Part shown: positions 46,253-56,142 of the stretch, one piece after another
Layout: every line of letters starts with the position of its first letter
Position numbering within the stretch: position 1 is the stretch's first letter
Source: Salegentibacter salarius
Lineage (GTDB): Bacteria > Bacteroidota > Bacteroidia > Flavobacteriales > Flavobacteriaceae
Length of the DNA stretch: 64,000 nucleotides
Direction: 5' to 3'
Assembly: GCF_900168265.1 (NCBI RefSeq)
Contig: NZ_FVZF01000003.1
Location: 62,001-126,000 of the forward strand
Notes under the pieces: model-generated
Seen by the model: only the letters and a program-made list of their open reading frames with translations
What the model was told of the DNA's origin: nothing
Database searches by the model: none
Program-made: the position numbers and the translations under genes

Positions 46253-46912
46253 ATGAAATCAATTACGATCAACGGATCTAAAAGAGAAAGCGTAGGAAAG
46301 AAAGCCACGAAGGCCCTACGTAATGCTGGACAGGTTCCTTGCGTATTATACGGGGGAGATGCCAAGCCGTTGCACTTTGCAACAGAAGAAATTTCGTTTA
46401 ACAACCTTGTGTACACCCCAGATGTGCATACTGTGGAAATTAAGTTTGGAGATAGCGAGAAGTTTGACGCTATTCTTCAGGACATCCAGTTCCACCCGGT
46501 TACAGATGCTATCTTACACGTAGACTTCTACCAAATTAGTGATGATAAGCCAATCACTATGGAAATTCCAATTCATACCGAAGGTGTAGCCAGAGGTGTA
46601 AAGAATGGTGGTGTATTACGTTACAACTTACGTAGATTAAAAGTAAGAGGTTTGGCTCAGGAATTGCCAGATTATATTACTGCAAACGTATCTAAACTTA
46701 AGATAGGTCAAAAACTTTACGTTACTGCGGTTGCAGATGAATCTTACGAAATTCAGCACCCAGATAACACAGTAATTTGTCAGGTTAGAACTTCACGTAA
46801 CATTGTTGCCCTTGAGGACGACGAAGATGATGAAGATGAAGTACCAGCAGACGAAGTACCATCTACTGAAACAGATGATGTTGCTGCAGTTAAAGAAGGA
46901 GAAGATAATTAA
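46253..46912 (+). CDS. rplY: 50S ribosomal protein L25/Ctc
   Basis: 219 residues with an N-terminal L25 domain ([26 protein letters not shown]) and a C-terminal TL5/Ctc domain ([32 protein letters not shown]). A flexible acidic tail ([14 protein letters not shown]) is typical of Bacteroidetes forms. It binds 5S rRNA. The two-domain form is the general-stress-type L25. A terminator follows. Confidence 0.95.
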   Translation: MKSITINGSKRESVGKKATKALRNAGQVPCVLYGGDAKPLHFATEEISFNNLVYTPDVHTVEIKFGDSEKFDAILQDIQFHPVTDAILHVDFYQISDDKPITMEIPIHTEGVARGVKNGGVLRYNLRRLKVRGLAQELPDYITANVSKLKIGQKLYVTAVADESYEIQHPDNTVICQVRTSRNIVALEDDEDDEDEVPADEVPSTETDDVAAVKEGEDN

Positions 46913-46937
46913 TCTATTCTTTTTTCAACAAAACATA

Positions 46938-46966
46938 AAAGCATCCCATTTGGGGTGCTTTTTTTA
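46938..46966 (+). terminator. Terminator of rplY
   Basis: AAAGCATCCC pairs with GGGGTGCTTT over a 4-nt loop, then T run. Confidence 0.9.
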
Positions 46967-47053
46967 TTTCCGAAGATTTTAAAATTTATCAGTGGTAAAC
47001 TAGCTTAAAGCTAGCTCCCGACTCTATATATTCGAAACAATATTTTACTTTCC

Positions 47054-47093
47054 AGACAAGCCCTGGAGTATTCAGTCTCGATTATCGAGTAAA
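47054..47093 (+). repeat. Dispersed palindromic repeat, copy D
   Basis: AGACAAGCCCTGGAGTATTC, then core CTCGATTATCGAG (47077-47089) and TAAA. It is 50 bp upstream of pth. A separate hairpin CTAGCTTAAAGCTAG lies just before it at 47000-47014. Confidence 0.8.
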
Positions 47094-47143
47094 AACTTTT
47101 AGTTAGATATTCTAATAATTTTATCTTTACCAAAACTAAAGCT

Positions 47144-47773
47144 ATGCTGTCTTTCTTCGGAAGAATACTCAGTAAGAAAAAGCCCCAGGAAGAAGAACAA
47201 GATCCCATGAAGAAATTTTTGATCGTAGGGCTGGGAAATCCAGGTCCTAAGTATGCGAACACCCGCCATAATATTGGATTCAAAATCTTAGATTATATAG
47301 CCGAAAAAGAAGAGGTGAGTTTTTCTACAGAAAAATTAGGAGATATTGCTACATTTAAGTTTAAAGGCCGGACCTTTATAATGTTGAAGCCTTCAACTTA
47401 TATGAATTTAAGCGGGAAGGCTGTTAATTACTGGCTTCAGAAAGAAAAAATAGAATTACAGAATTTATTGGTGATTACCGATGATCTTAATTTAGCATTC
47501 GGTACTATCCGGCTAAAAACCAAAGGTAGCGATGGTGGGCATAATGGCTTGAAAGACATTCAAAACACGCTAAATACCACTAAATATAATAGGTTTAGAT
47601 TCGGAATTAGCGATGAGTTTTCTAAAGGTCAGCAAGTAGATTATGTTCTGGGCGAATGGGGTGAAGAAGAAAAAAAGGAATTGCCCGAACGCTTTCAGAA
47701 ATCGGCCGAGTTGGTAAAATCTTTTGGAACCGCAGGCGTTTCTAACACAATGAATTCTTTTAACGGAAAATAA
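47144..47773 (+). CDS. pth: Peptidyl-tRNA hydrolase
   Basis: 209 residues. It frees tRNA from stalled peptidyl-tRNA. FLIVGLGNPGPKYANTRHNIGF carries the substrate Asn and catalytic His; LVITDDLNLAFG carries the catalytic Asp; KGSDGGHNGLKDI is the conserved loop. The first 21 residues (basic, LSKKKPQEEE) are an extension before the canonical start; translation could also begin at ATG 47207. It forms an operon with ribF (1-bp gap). Confidence 0.94.
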   Translation: MLSFFGRILSKKKPQEEEQDPMKKFLIVGLGNPGPKYANTRHNIGFKILDYIAEKEEVSFSTEKLGDIATFKFKGRTFIMLKPSTYMNLSGKAVNYWLQKEKIELQNLLVITDDLNLAFGTIRLKTKGSDGGHNGLKDIQNTLNTTKYNRFRFGISDEFSKGQQVDYVLGEWGEEEKKELPERFQKSAELVKSFGTAGVSNTMNSFNGK

Positions 47774-47774
47774 G

Positions 47775-48719
47775 TTGAGCTTGAAGATACATAAAGGAGC
47801 AAATGCTTTTAAAGGTGAAAAGCAAACGGTAGTTACCATTGGAACTTTTGATGGGGTGCATGCCGGTCACCAACAAATTATTAAACGTCTTGTAGATGCT
47901 GCCACGATTGAAAATCTTGAGTCGGTAATATTTACTTTTTTCCCGCATCCCAGAATGGTGCTGCAAAAAGAAAGCGGACTAAAACTTATAAATACCATAG
48001 AGGAACGCACCGAAATTCTGGAAGAAACCGGGATAGATCATTTGGTGGTACATCCATTTACTCAACAGTTTTCAAGGCTTACTGCACAGGAATTTGTGCG
48101 CGATATTTTAGTAAATCGCTTAAAAGCCAAGAAAGTGATTATTGGATATGATCATCGTTTTGGCCGAAATCGTACAGCAGATATCAATACTTTAAAGCAA
48201 TTTGGGGAAGAGTATGGTTTTGATGTAGAAGAGATCACCAAGCAGGAAGTAGACCAGGTAGCGGTGAGTTCTACCAAAATAAGAAATGCACTATTAGACG
48301 GTCGGGTAGAACAGGCCAATAACTATTTACAAACGCCATTTAGTTTAAGAGGTACTGTGGTAAAAGGCCGCGGTTTGGGGAAAGAATTCAATTACCCTAC
48401 CGCCAATTTAAAAATTAAAGAAGACTACAAACTAATTCCAAAAAATGGGGTTTACGTGGTGCGTTCCAATATTAATGGGAAAACCCATTTTGGAATGATG
48501 AATATAGGCACCAATCCAACGGTTGGTGGAGAGGAACAAACCATAGAAACCTATTTCTTTGATCTTGATGAAGATCTCTACGATAAAGAGCTTAAAATAG
48601 AAATGCTCACCAGGATTAGAGAAGAGAAGAAATTTAGTTCTATAGAAGCTCTAAAGACCGCAATGAGACAGGACGAAGCCTTTTCTAAACAGTATATTAG
48701 AGATAATTATGCTCAATAA
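47775..48719 (+). CDS. ribF: Bifunctional riboflavin kinase/FAD synthetase
   Basis: 314 residues that turn riboflavin into FMN and FAD. The FAD synthetase half shows TIGTFDGVHAGHQQII; the kinase half shows GRGLGKEFNYPTANLKI and GMMNIGTNPTVGG. The start is a TTG (47775, or 47781 for a protein beginning MKIHKG); no ATG lies nearby. It overlaps the following gene by 11 bp. Confidence 0.94.
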   Translation: MSLKIHKGANAFKGEKQTVVTIGTFDGVHAGHQQIIKRLVDAATIENLESVIFTFFPHPRMVLQKESGLKLINTIEERTEILEETGIDHLVVHPFTQQFSRLTAQEFVRDILVNRLKAKKVIIGYDHRFGRNRTADINTLKQFGEEYGFDVEEITKQEVDQVAVSSTKIRNALLDGRVEQANNYLQTPFSLRGTVVKGRGLGKEFNYPTANLKIKEDYKLIPKNGVYVVRSNINGKTHFGMMNIGTNPTVGGEEQTIETYFFDLDEDLYDKELKIEMLTRIREEKKFSSIEALKTAMRQDEAFSKQYIRDNYAQ

Positions 48720-50028
48720 ATGGCTTTTTAAGCAGGTAGATAATTCGGCACTTATTGCATTCAGAATTATTTTTGGCCTGCTTATCACTATTGAAGCTGT
48801 TGGAGCCATTTTTACGGGTTGGATTCGCAGAGCACTCATTGAGCCCGACTTTACTTTTAATTTTATTGGTTTTGAATTCCTGCAACCGCTCCCGGGCAAT
48901 GGAATGTTATTTTACTACGGAATAATGGGACTGTTTGGCATTTTTGTGATGCTGGGCTTTAAATATCGTTTTAGTATTTTTTGTTACACCGTTATGTGGG
49001 CATCGGTTTACCTGATGCAAAAATCCTCCTATAACAATCATTATTATTTGCTGATGCTGTTATGCGGAATTATGTTTTTTCTGCCCGCACATCGCTATCT
49101 CTCCATTGACGCCTGGAAAAAACCAGATTTTAGAAAGATTGCCATGCCGCAATGGGTCTGGCTTTTAATTGTTTTACAATTATGGATTGTATATACTTAC
49201 GCTTCAGTAGCCAAATTATATCCAGATTGGTTAGATGGCACGTTGCCGGCTATGCTTATGCGTGGGAAAGCCGATTATTGGCTGGTTGGAGAAATACTTC
49301 AGCAGAACTGGGTTAGGTATATAATTACGTATTTTGGGTTAATCTTCGATTTATTGATTATCCCGGCGCTTTTGTGGAAACGAACAAGAATGCCGGCTTT
49401 TATCCTCGCCATTTTCTTTCATCTTTTTAATAGTTTTATTTTCCATATTGGGATCTTTCCATATTTGTCCCTGGCTTTTTGCCTGTTCTTTTTTCCTTCA
49501 GAAATAATAAATAAATACATTCTTCGGAACAAAAAGCCTCATTACGATAAAGGGGAGATTATAGTGCCTTCCTATAAAAAACCACTAATTGTGGTTCTCG
49601 CGCTTTGGTTCGTTATCCAAATTGGCTTACCGCTTAGGCACTGGTTTTTTAAGGATAATGTACTCTGGACAGAGGAAGGCCATAGACTAAGCTGGCGGAT
49701 GATGTTGCGTTCCCGTTCCGGAAAAACCACTTTTAAAGTGGTGGAAAAAGGAACAACCGATACCATTCACGTGAACAAAGCTCGCTATTTGACTAGAAAG
49801 CAAATGCGATCTGTAACCAGTAAGCCAGATATGATGTGGCAGTTTGCGCAGCATCTTAAGGAAGATTATGCCGAAGAAGGAAAAGATGTGCAGGTGTTTG
49901 TAAAATCTAAAATAAGTATCAACGGCCGTCCTTATGAGCCGTTTATTGATCCAAAAGTAGATCTTGCCGCTGAAAAATGGCATCATTTTAAGCATCACGA
50001 CTGGATTTTACCTTCAAAATTAGACTAG
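48709..50028 (+). CDS. HTTM/vitamin-K-dependent gamma-carboxylase-like protein
   Basis: 439 residues with several membrane helices in the first 300. Comparison with human GGCX: ASVAKLYPDWLDG (residues 165-177) matches the region of catalytic Lys218, with Lys 169 kept; LSWRMMLRSRSG matches the SWDMMVHSRS region; NGRPYEPFIDPKVDLAAEKW matches the NGR...DPRVD region. It therefore keeps the carboxylase layout rather than just the HTTM membrane part. Carboxylation of a protein Glu with menaquinone is possible but untested. It overlaps ribF, so it is in the pth-ribF operon. Confidence 0.85.
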   Translation: MLNKWLFKQVDNSALIAFRIIFGLLITIEAVGAIFTGWIRRALIEPDFTFNFIGFEFLQPLPGNGMLFYYGIMGLFGIFVMLGFKYRFSIFCYTVMWASVYLMQKSSYNNHYYLLMLLCGIMFFLPAHRYLSIDAWKKPDFRKIAMPQWVWLLIVLQLWIVYTYASVAKLYPDWLDGTLPAMLMRGKADYWLVGEILQQNWVRYIITYFGLIFDLLIIPALLWKRTRMPAFILAIFFHLFNSFIFHIGIFPYLSLAFCLFFFPSEIINKYILRNKKPHYDKGEIIVPSYKKPLIVVLALWFVIQIGLPLRHWFFKDNVLWTEEGHRLSWRMMLRSRSGKTTFKVVEKGTTDTIHVNKARYLTRKQMRSVTSKPDMMWQFAQHLKEDYAEEGKDVQVFVKSKISINGRPYEPFIDPKVDLAAEKWHHFKHHDWILPSKLD

Positions 50029-50120
50029 AATTCTTCAGTGCTTTTCTTACATTTGCAGCTTCAAATCAGGTAAATCACTTCGGGCAGGTCTACGAAGCTT
50101 TACGAGGAAATAATTAATAA

Positions 50121-50177
50121 TTTCGAGGCATTCCGATTCTTCGGGACGGAACATTTAACTCTCGATTATCGAGTAAA
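50121..50177 (+). repeat. Dispersed palindromic repeat, copy E
   Basis: TTTCGAGGCATTCCGATTCT, an imperfect second palindrome (50131-50146), then core CTCGATTATCGAG (50161-50173) and TAAAA. The core ends 12 bp before the serS start codon. Its layout matches copy C. Confidence 0.8.
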
Positions 50178-50185
50178 AGAAAGCT

Positions 50186-51457
50186 ATGTTACAGGTTAAT
50201 AATATCAGGGAAAATAAGCAGGACTTCATTAACGCACTCAAAAAAAGAAATTTTGAGGCCGAAAGTATTCTTGAAGAGGTGTTGCAGTTAGACGAAAAAC
50301 GTAGGGCAACCCAGGTAAAACTCGATGATATTTTAGCTGAATCCAACAGGCTTTCTAAAGAAATTGGGATGATGTTCAAAAATGGAGAACATCAAAAAGC
50401 CAATCTCATCAAAGAAAAAACCGGGAATCTAAAGGAAGATTCTAAAGCGCTTTCCGAAGAGCTTTCTGAAACTGTAGCAAAACTGGAAACTTTGCTTTAT
50501 ACTATTCCTAACGTTCCTCACGAATCTGTGCCCGCGGGAACTTCCGAAGATGATAACGAAGAGATCTTTAAAGAGGGTGATGTGCCTGTGCTTGCAGAAG
50601 GTTCGCTTCCACACTGGGAACTTGCCAAGAAATACGATATTATAGATTTTGAACTTGGTAATAAAGTAACCGGTGCCGGGTTCCCTGTTTATAAAGGGAA
50701 AGGCGCACGTTTGCAAAGAGCTTTAATTACTTACTTTTTAGATAAAGCCATTGATGCCGGTTATACCGAATATCAATTACCCTTAATGATCAACGAAGCT
50801 TCAGGGCTAGGAACAGGACAATTGCCAGATAAAGAAGGCCAAATGTATCACATCACGGCTGATGATCTTTATATGATTCCAACTGCCGAGGTGCCTATAA
50901 CGAATATGTACCGTGACCGTTTGTTAACCGATAAAGATTTTCCAATTGCCTGTACCGGTTATACTCCGTGTTTTAGACGCGAAGCTGGTTCTTATGGCGC
51001 CCACGTTCGCGGCCTTAACCGTTTACATCAATTTGATAAAGTGGAGCTGGTAAGAATTGAAAAACCTGAAAATTCTTATGCGGCTTTAGATAACATGGTG
51101 GAGCATATTAAAGATATTCTGGCCGATCTAAAATTACCTTACCGAATTTTAAGGCTTTGCGGTGGTGATCTTGGTTTTACTTCAGCCCTTACTTACGATT
51201 TTGAGGTATTTTCTACCGCACAAGATCGTTGGTTAGAGATTAGCTCGGTTTCAAATTTTGAAACTTTCCAGGCTAACCGACTTAAACTTCGCTATAAGAA
51301 TAAAGAAGGAAAAAAGGAATTGGTGCACACACTTAACGGAAGTGCTTTGGCCCTGCCGCGTGTTCTTGCAGGAATTCTGGAGAACTATCAAACTGAAGAC
51401 GGAATTAAAGTTCCTGATGTCTTGGTGCCTTACACAGGTTTCGATCTTATAGATTAA
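50186..51457 (+). CDS. serS: Serine-tRNA ligase
   Basis: 423 residues. An N-terminal coiled-coil arm (ESILEEVLQLDEKRRATQVK to about residue 110) contacts the tRNA. The catalytic domain has class II motif 2 (PCFRREAGSYGAHVRGL) and motif 3 (GSALALPRVLAGILENYQ). The length is standard. The palindromic repeat E lies immediately upstream, in what must be the leader or promoter area. The TPR gene follows after 46 bp. Confidence 0.96.
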   Translation: MLQVNNIRENKQDFINALKKRNFEAESILEEVLQLDEKRRATQVKLDDILAESNRLSKEIGMMFKNGEHQKANLIKEKTGNLKEDSKALSEELSETVAKLETLLYTIPNVPHESVPAGTSEDDNEEIFKEGDVPVLAEGSLPHWELAKKYDIIDFELGNKVTGAGFPVYKGKGARLQRALITYFLDKAIDAGYTEYQLPLMINEASGLGTGQLPDKEGQMYHITADDLYMIPTAEVPITNMYRDRLLTDKDFPIACTGYTPCFRREAGSYGAHVRGLNRLHQFDKVELVRIEKPENSYAALDNMVEHIKDILADLKLPYRILRLCGGDLGFTSALTYDFEVFSTAQDRWLEISSVSNFETFQANRLKLRYKNKEGKKELVHTLNGSALALPRVLAGILENYQTEDGIKVPDVLVPYTGFDLID

Positions 51458-51503
51458 GCGGCTAAACATAATTATTCACAGGTCAAATCCTTATATTTAC
51501 GGG

Positions 51504-53294
51504 ATGCGCTCTGTCTTATTTTTTCTCGTTTTTATTTGCTCAATTTCAGGTGCTTTTGCGCAATCTGAGGTATTGGCGCGTAATTTTTTCGACCAGGGAG
51601 AATTTGAGAAAGCGCTTAAAACCTACGAGGAATTACTAGAGGAAAATCCGCAGAATACTTCCTATTTTTTCGGAGTGGTGCAAAGTCATCAGCAACTGGA
51701 GAATTTTAAAAAATCAGAAGAATTACTTCGGCAGAAATTGAATAATTCAGCAAATAATCCAACGCTTTTAATAGAGTTGGGGTATAATTATGAACTTCAG
51801 CAAAACACCGAAAGAGCAGAGCAATTCTATGCAGAAGCCTTAAGCGCGGTAGATGCTCGTCCTAATTACGCCTATTCCATAGCCAGAACTTTTCAGAAAT
51901 ATAGTTTGCTAAAATATGCTGCAGAAACCTATGAAAAGGCAATGCAGCTAAATAATGAGCTAAACTTTAATATGCAACTTGCAAGAATTTACGGGGAGCA
52001 GGGTAAAACCGAACTTATGTTTGAGAATTACCTGGAGCTTATAGAAGCGAATCCCGACTTTTTCCCAATCGCGAATCGAGAATTCGGCAAGTATATTTCA
52101 GCAGATGCTTCAAGTGAAGCCAATACAATTTTTAGAAGGTTGCTGCTCACTAAGCTGCAAAAAAATCCCAGGTTGCTTTATAACGAAATGCTCAGCTGGC
52201 TTTTTACCCAGGAAGAGGAATTTTTGAAAGCCTTTTGGCAGGAGAAAGCTATTTATAGAAGAAGTGATAAAAGTTTACAAAGTATTTTAAACCTTGCGGT
52301 TATGGCCAGAGAAGCTTCAGATTTTGAAGCCGCTACAGAAATTGTTGAATATGTAATAGAAGAAGCGCCTTCAGAAAATCTGGTGTTGCAGGGAAATCAG
52401 TTTTTATTAAAAATACAGCTGAAAAATGAAGATGAAAAAACATATGCAGAAGTAGAAAAAAGATATGCTGAATTGCTGGAGCAGTTTGGAACCGGCCTTA
52501 ACACCTTGGCTTTGCAAATAGATTTTGCCAATTTCCTGGCTTTTAAACAGGATAAGCAGGAAGAAGCTATCGGCTTATTAAAAAAGCTCTCAGAGCAGGC
52601 TAATCGCGATTTTGATAAAGCGATGATTAAACTAGCGCTTGCAGATATTTTAGTGCTTCAGGAGAAATTTAACGAAGCGCTTATTTATTATTCCCAGGTT
52701 CAGAATTTGGTGAAAAACGACCAAATTTCGCAAAATGCACGTTTTAAAGTCGCTAAAACCAGCTATTTTAAAGGAGATTTTAAATGGGCTAAACAACAGC
52801 TTGATATTTTAAAATCTTCTACTTCGCAACTTATCGCTAATGACGCGATGGAGTTGAGTTTGCTTATTGAAGATAATTCTATAGAAGATACCACCCAAAC
52901 TGCACTTAAAAAATATGCCCGTGCCGATTTGCTGGCTTTTCAGGAGAAAAATTTAGAAGCAATTCAACTTTTTGAAGAAATTTTAAATCTTCATAAAGGA
53001 GAAAAAATAGAAGATGAAGCATTGCTCAAGCAAGCTCAATTATATGAAGAAGCAGGGCAACCGGAAAAGGCAGAGAATAATTATCTCACAATTATCGAGA
53101 ATTTTAATACTGATATTCTGGCTGATAACGCCCATTATTATTTAGCTGAATTATATTCAAATGAGCTGGAAAACCCTGAAAAGGCTAAAGAATATTACGA
53201 GCAAATAATCTTTAACTTTGCCGACAGTATTTATTTTGTGGAAGCCCGCAAAAAATACCGCGCGCTTAGAGGAGATTACGAAGAAACACCTTAA
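51504..53294 (+). CDS. Tetratricopeptide repeat protein
   Basis: 596 residues with a signal peptide (1-19, ending GAFAQ) and TPR units over its whole length, e.g. ARNFFDQGEFEKALKTYEEL, AQFYAEALSAV-type helices, EEAIGLLKKLSEQANRD and PEKAKEYYEQIIFNFADS. It should be periplasmic and scaffold protein-protein contacts. It is 46 bp after serS and 9 bp before DUF4286, within a conserved housekeeping run. Confidence 0.88.
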   Translation: MRSVLFFLVFICSISGAFAQSEVLARNFFDQGEFEKALKTYEELLEENPQNTSYFFGVVQSHQQLENFKKSEELLRQKLNNSANNPTLLIELGYNYELQQNTERAEQFYAEALSAVDARPNYAYSIARTFQKYSLLKYAAETYEKAMQLNNELNFNMQLARIYGEQGKTELMFENYLELIEANPDFFPIANREFGKYISADASSEANTIFRRLLLTKLQKNPRLLYNEMLSWLFTQEEEFLKAFWQEKAIYRRSDKSLQSILNLAVMAREASDFEAATEIVEYVIEEAPSENLVLQGNQFLLKIQLKNEDEKTYAEVEKRYAELLEQFGTGLNTLALQIDFANFLAFKQDKQEEAIGLLKKLSEQANRDFDKAMIKLALADILVLQEKFNEALIYYSQVQNLVKNDQISQNARFKVAKTSYFKGDFKWAKQQLDILKSSTSQLIANDAMELSLLIEDNSIEDTTQTALKKYARADLLAFQEKNLEAIQLFEEILNLHKGEKIEDEALLKQAQLYEEAGQPEKAENNYLTIIENFNTDILADNAHYYLAELYSNELENPEKAKEYYEQIIFNFADSIYFVEARKKYRALRGDYEETP

Positions 53295-53303
53295 AAAATC
53301 AAC

Positions 53304-53612
53304 ATGTACATATACAACGTAACCATAAATGTAGAAGAAGCTATTCACGACGAGTGGGTAAAATGGATGAAACAAGAACATATTCCCGAAATGTTGGATA
53401 CCGGGAAATTTAAAAAAGCTTTAATGACGCGTGTAATGGTCACCGAAGCTATGGGCGGCATCACGTATTCCGTTCAATATACAGCTGAAAGCAAGGCAGA
53501 ATTGGAGAAATATTACGAGGAGGATGCTGATAGAATGAGAGGAAAAAGTAAAGTTTTTGAAGGTAAATTCGTCGCTTTTAGAACCGAAATGCAAGTAATT
53601 AGCGAGCAATAA
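53304..53612 (+). CDS. DUF4286 family protein
   Basis: 102 residues with [40 protein letters not shown] and [11 protein letters not shown], the DUF4286 pattern (ferredoxin-like alpha/beta fold). The role is unknown. It sits 9 bp after the TPR gene and 4 bp before rsmA, so it is probably co-translated with them. Confidence 0.87.
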   Translation: MYIYNVTINVEEAIHDEWVKWMKQEHIPEMLDTGKFKKALMTRVMVTEAMGGITYSVQYTAESKAELEKYYEEDADRMRGKSKVFEGKFVAFRTEMQVISEQ

Positions 53613-53616
53613 TTTT

Positions 53617-54450
53617 ATGGGGAAATACAAAAAGAAAGGTAAAACACCTCAGGTACAGGATGGTGATGTAAGAGCTAAAAAACACCTTGGCCAGCATTTT
53701 TTGACCGATGAAAGTGTGGCGCAGGATATCGCTGAAACGCTTAGCTATAAAGGCTATAATAAGGTTTTGGAAATTGGCCCCGGAATGGGCGTTTTAACCA
53801 AATACCTCTTAAAACAAGATACTGAAGTTCACGTAATTGAAATTGATACCGAAAGTGTTACTTACCTTCAGGAACATTATCCGCAACTTGAAGATAGAAT
53901 TCACCAATACGATTTTCTAAAATACGATCTGGGATCGGTTTTTCGGGATGAAGCTTTTGCGGTTATAGGCAACTTTCCTTATAATATTTCTACCCAAATC
54001 GTTTTTAAGGTTTTAGAGCTAAAACATCAAATTCCTGAGTTTTCAGGAATGTTTCAAAAGGAAGTTGCTAAGCGAATTTGTGAGAAAGAAGGCAATAAAA
54101 CCTACGGAATCCTCTCGGTACTGGTGCAGGCTTTTTATGAAGCCGAGTATTTGTTTACCGTGCCACCTTCAGTATTTAATCCGCCGCCAAAAGTAGATAG
54201 CGGAGTATTGCGATTAACCCGAAAGGAAGATTTTAGCCTGCCTAGTGATGAAAAACTGTTTTTCAGAGTCGTAAAAACAGCCTTTCAGCAGCGCAGAAAG
54301 ACCTTGAGAAATAGTTTAAAAAGTTTCGATTTACCCGATAATCTAAGGGAAGATATTATATTTGGCAAACGCCCGGAACAACTAGGTTTTCGGGAATTTA
54401 TCGATTTGACCCTTAAAATTCAGCCTTATGCAATTTCAAATCAGCAGTGA
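53617..54450 (+). CDS. rsmA: 16S rRNA (A1518/A1519) dimethyltransferase
   Basis: 277 residues. It dimethylates two adenines near the 3' end of 16S r[22 protein letters not shown] is the N-terminal signature, [12 protein letters not shown] the SAM motif, and [10 protein letters not shown] the NxPY catalytic motif. [13 protein letters not shown] is the family's C-terminal element. It overlaps mgtE by 23 bp. Confidence 0.95.
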   Translation: MGKYKKKGKTPQVQDGDVRAKKHLGQHFLTDESVAQDIAETLSYKGYNKVLEIGPGMGVLTKYLLKQDTEVHVIEIDTESVTYLQEHYPQLEDRIHQYDFLKYDLGSVFRDEAFAVIGNFPYNISTQIVFKVLELKHQIPEFSGMFQKEVAKRICEKEGNKTYGILSVLVQAFYEAEYLFTVPPSVFNPPPKVDSGVLRLTRKEDFSLPSDEKLFFRVVKTAFQQRRKTLRNSLKSFDLPDNLREDIIFGKRPEQLGFREFIDLTLKIQPYAISNQQ

Positions 54451-55777
54451 ATTAATTGAGAAAATACAGTTTCTTGTTGCCGAAGAGAATAACGAGGAAT
54501 TGCTACTGCATCTTGAAGATGTACACCACGCTGATATTGCCGAAATTATAACCGAACTTTCTCTGGAAGAAGCCACTTATGTGGTTAAACTTTTAGACAG
54601 CCAGAAAACGGCCGAAGCTTTAATGGAGCTGGAAGAAGGAGTTCGGGAGCGTATTTTAGATACTCTTTCGGCTAAAGAAATTGCCGAAGAGCTGGAAGAA
54701 ATGGATACCGATGATGCTGCCGATATCATTTCTGAACTTTCTCCTGAACGCCAGCAAAATGTTATTGCAGAACTCGTAGACGAGGAACATGCCGATAATA
54801 TTGTAGAGCTGCTTCGTTATGATGAAGATTCAGCCGGTGGTCTTATGGCTAAAGAGCTGGTGAAAGTACAGGAGAGCTGGAGTGTGACCGGTTGTATGAC
54901 AGAGATGCGTGAGCAAGCCGAAAATGTGACCCGGGTACATTCTATCTATGTAGTTGACAGCAAAAATAAATTAAAAGGCCGTCTTTCCTTAAAAGATTTA
55001 CTTACCGCGCCAAGTCACGCAAATATTAGCGATGTATATATTCCGCAGGTAGATTTTGTAAATGTTCATACCGAAGGCGATGAAGTAGCGCGAATTATGC
55101 AAAAGTATGACCTGGAAGCTATTCCCGTGGTAGATGAAATGGGGCGCCTGGTTGGAAGAATTACCATTGATGATATTGTAGATTTTATAAAAGAAGAAGC
55201 CGAAAAAGACTACCAAATGGCTTCCGGTATCTCTGAAAATGTAGAGGCCGATGATAGCATTTTAAGATTAACACGAGCGAGGTTACCCTGGCTGGTACTG
55301 GGACTTTTTGGTGGACTGGGCAGTGTTTATATTATGAAAGGTTTTGAAGAGGCTCTCGAACAATTCCCGATTTTATTCTTTTTCACGCCTTTAATTGCAG
55401 CAATGGCGGGAAATGTTGGAGTTCAATCCAGTGCCATAATTGTTCAGGGACTTGCGAATGATAATTTACGGGGTAGCTTATTACAGCGTTTAATAAAAGA
55501 AGTAGGTCTTAGTTTAATAAATGGGGTTGCATTAGGAATCCTGGTTATCTTATTTGGGTTAATTGTTGGTCAGGATCAACTGGTAAGCATAACTATAGCT
55601 GCATCCTTACTTTCGGTAATTATTGTTGCCGCTTTGGTAGGAACTTTTGTGCCGATCATTTTAAACAAACAAGGTATTGATCCTGCCATTGCTACGGGAC
55701 CATTTATCACCACGAGTAATGATATCTTCGGAATTTTTCTCTTTTTCTATATTTCTAAATTGGTGCTTGGTTTTTAA
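54428..55777 (+). CDS. mgtE: Magnesium transporter MgtE
   Basis: 449 residues with an N-terminal helical domain ([35 protein letters not shown]), two CBS domains (about 130-250) and five membrane helices. The pore and selectivity elements [16 protein letters not shown] and [20 protein letters not shown] are present. Mg2+ binding to the CBS/N domains gates the channel. Translation begins inside rsmA (23-bp overlap), suggesting coupling. Confidence 0.95.
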   Translation: MQFQISSELIEKIQFLVAEENNEELLLHLEDVHHADIAEIITELSLEEATYVVKLLDSQKTAEALMELEEGVRERILDTLSAKEIAEELEEMDTDDAADIISELSPERQQNVIAELVDEEHADNIVELLRYDEDSAGGLMAKELVKVQESWSVTGCMTEMREQAENVTRVHSIYVVDSKNKLKGRLSLKDLLTAPSHANISDVYIPQVDFVNVHTEGDEVARIMQKYDLEAIPVVDEMGRLVGRITIDDIVDFIKEEAEKDYQMASGISENVEADDSILRLTRARLPWLVLGLFGGLGSVYIMKGFEEALEQFPILFFFTPLIAAMAGNVGVQSSAIIVQGLANDNLRGSLLQRLIKEVGLSLINGVALGILVILFGLIVGQDQLVSITIAASLLSVIIVAALVGTFVPIILNKQGIDPAIATGPFITTSNDIFGIFLFFYISKLVLGF

Positions 55778-55902
55778 GTTAAACTCCTCAGGTTTCTCAT
55801 TACAGAAATCATTCTTTAACTTTGTCGGTTAATAATTAAAATGCCTGTAAGAAGTTTACAGGTTACACTAATTTGAAAAACATAATTAGGCTGTTCAAAC
55901 CG

Positions 55903-55962
55903 TCATCCTGAACTTGTTTCAGGATCTAACATTATAGAAGCTGAAACAAGTTTAGCTTGACG
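55903..55962. repeat. CGTCATCCTGAACTTG-type hairpin repeat
   Basis: CGTCATCCTGAACTTGTTTC is matched about 20 nt on by CTGAAACAAGTTTAGCTTGACG as a long imperfect inverted repeat. It is a well-known dispersed intergenic element in Bacteroidetes. The rest of the 365-bp gap (55778-56142) shows nothing recognised. Confidence 0.75.
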
Positions 55963-56142
55963 TGAAATTTTTTTATTCAGCCTTATAAAATCTCACTCAG
56001 TGAGTAAACAAAGATGAAACCGCCATCATTTCCATATAATTATTTCATTTTTCAAACCTAATTAATTAACGAGGAGTAGCCTGTTTTTACGCTTTCTCCC
56101 GGCGGCCGTTATTTTATAAAAATAAAAACTCAATTTAGAGCA

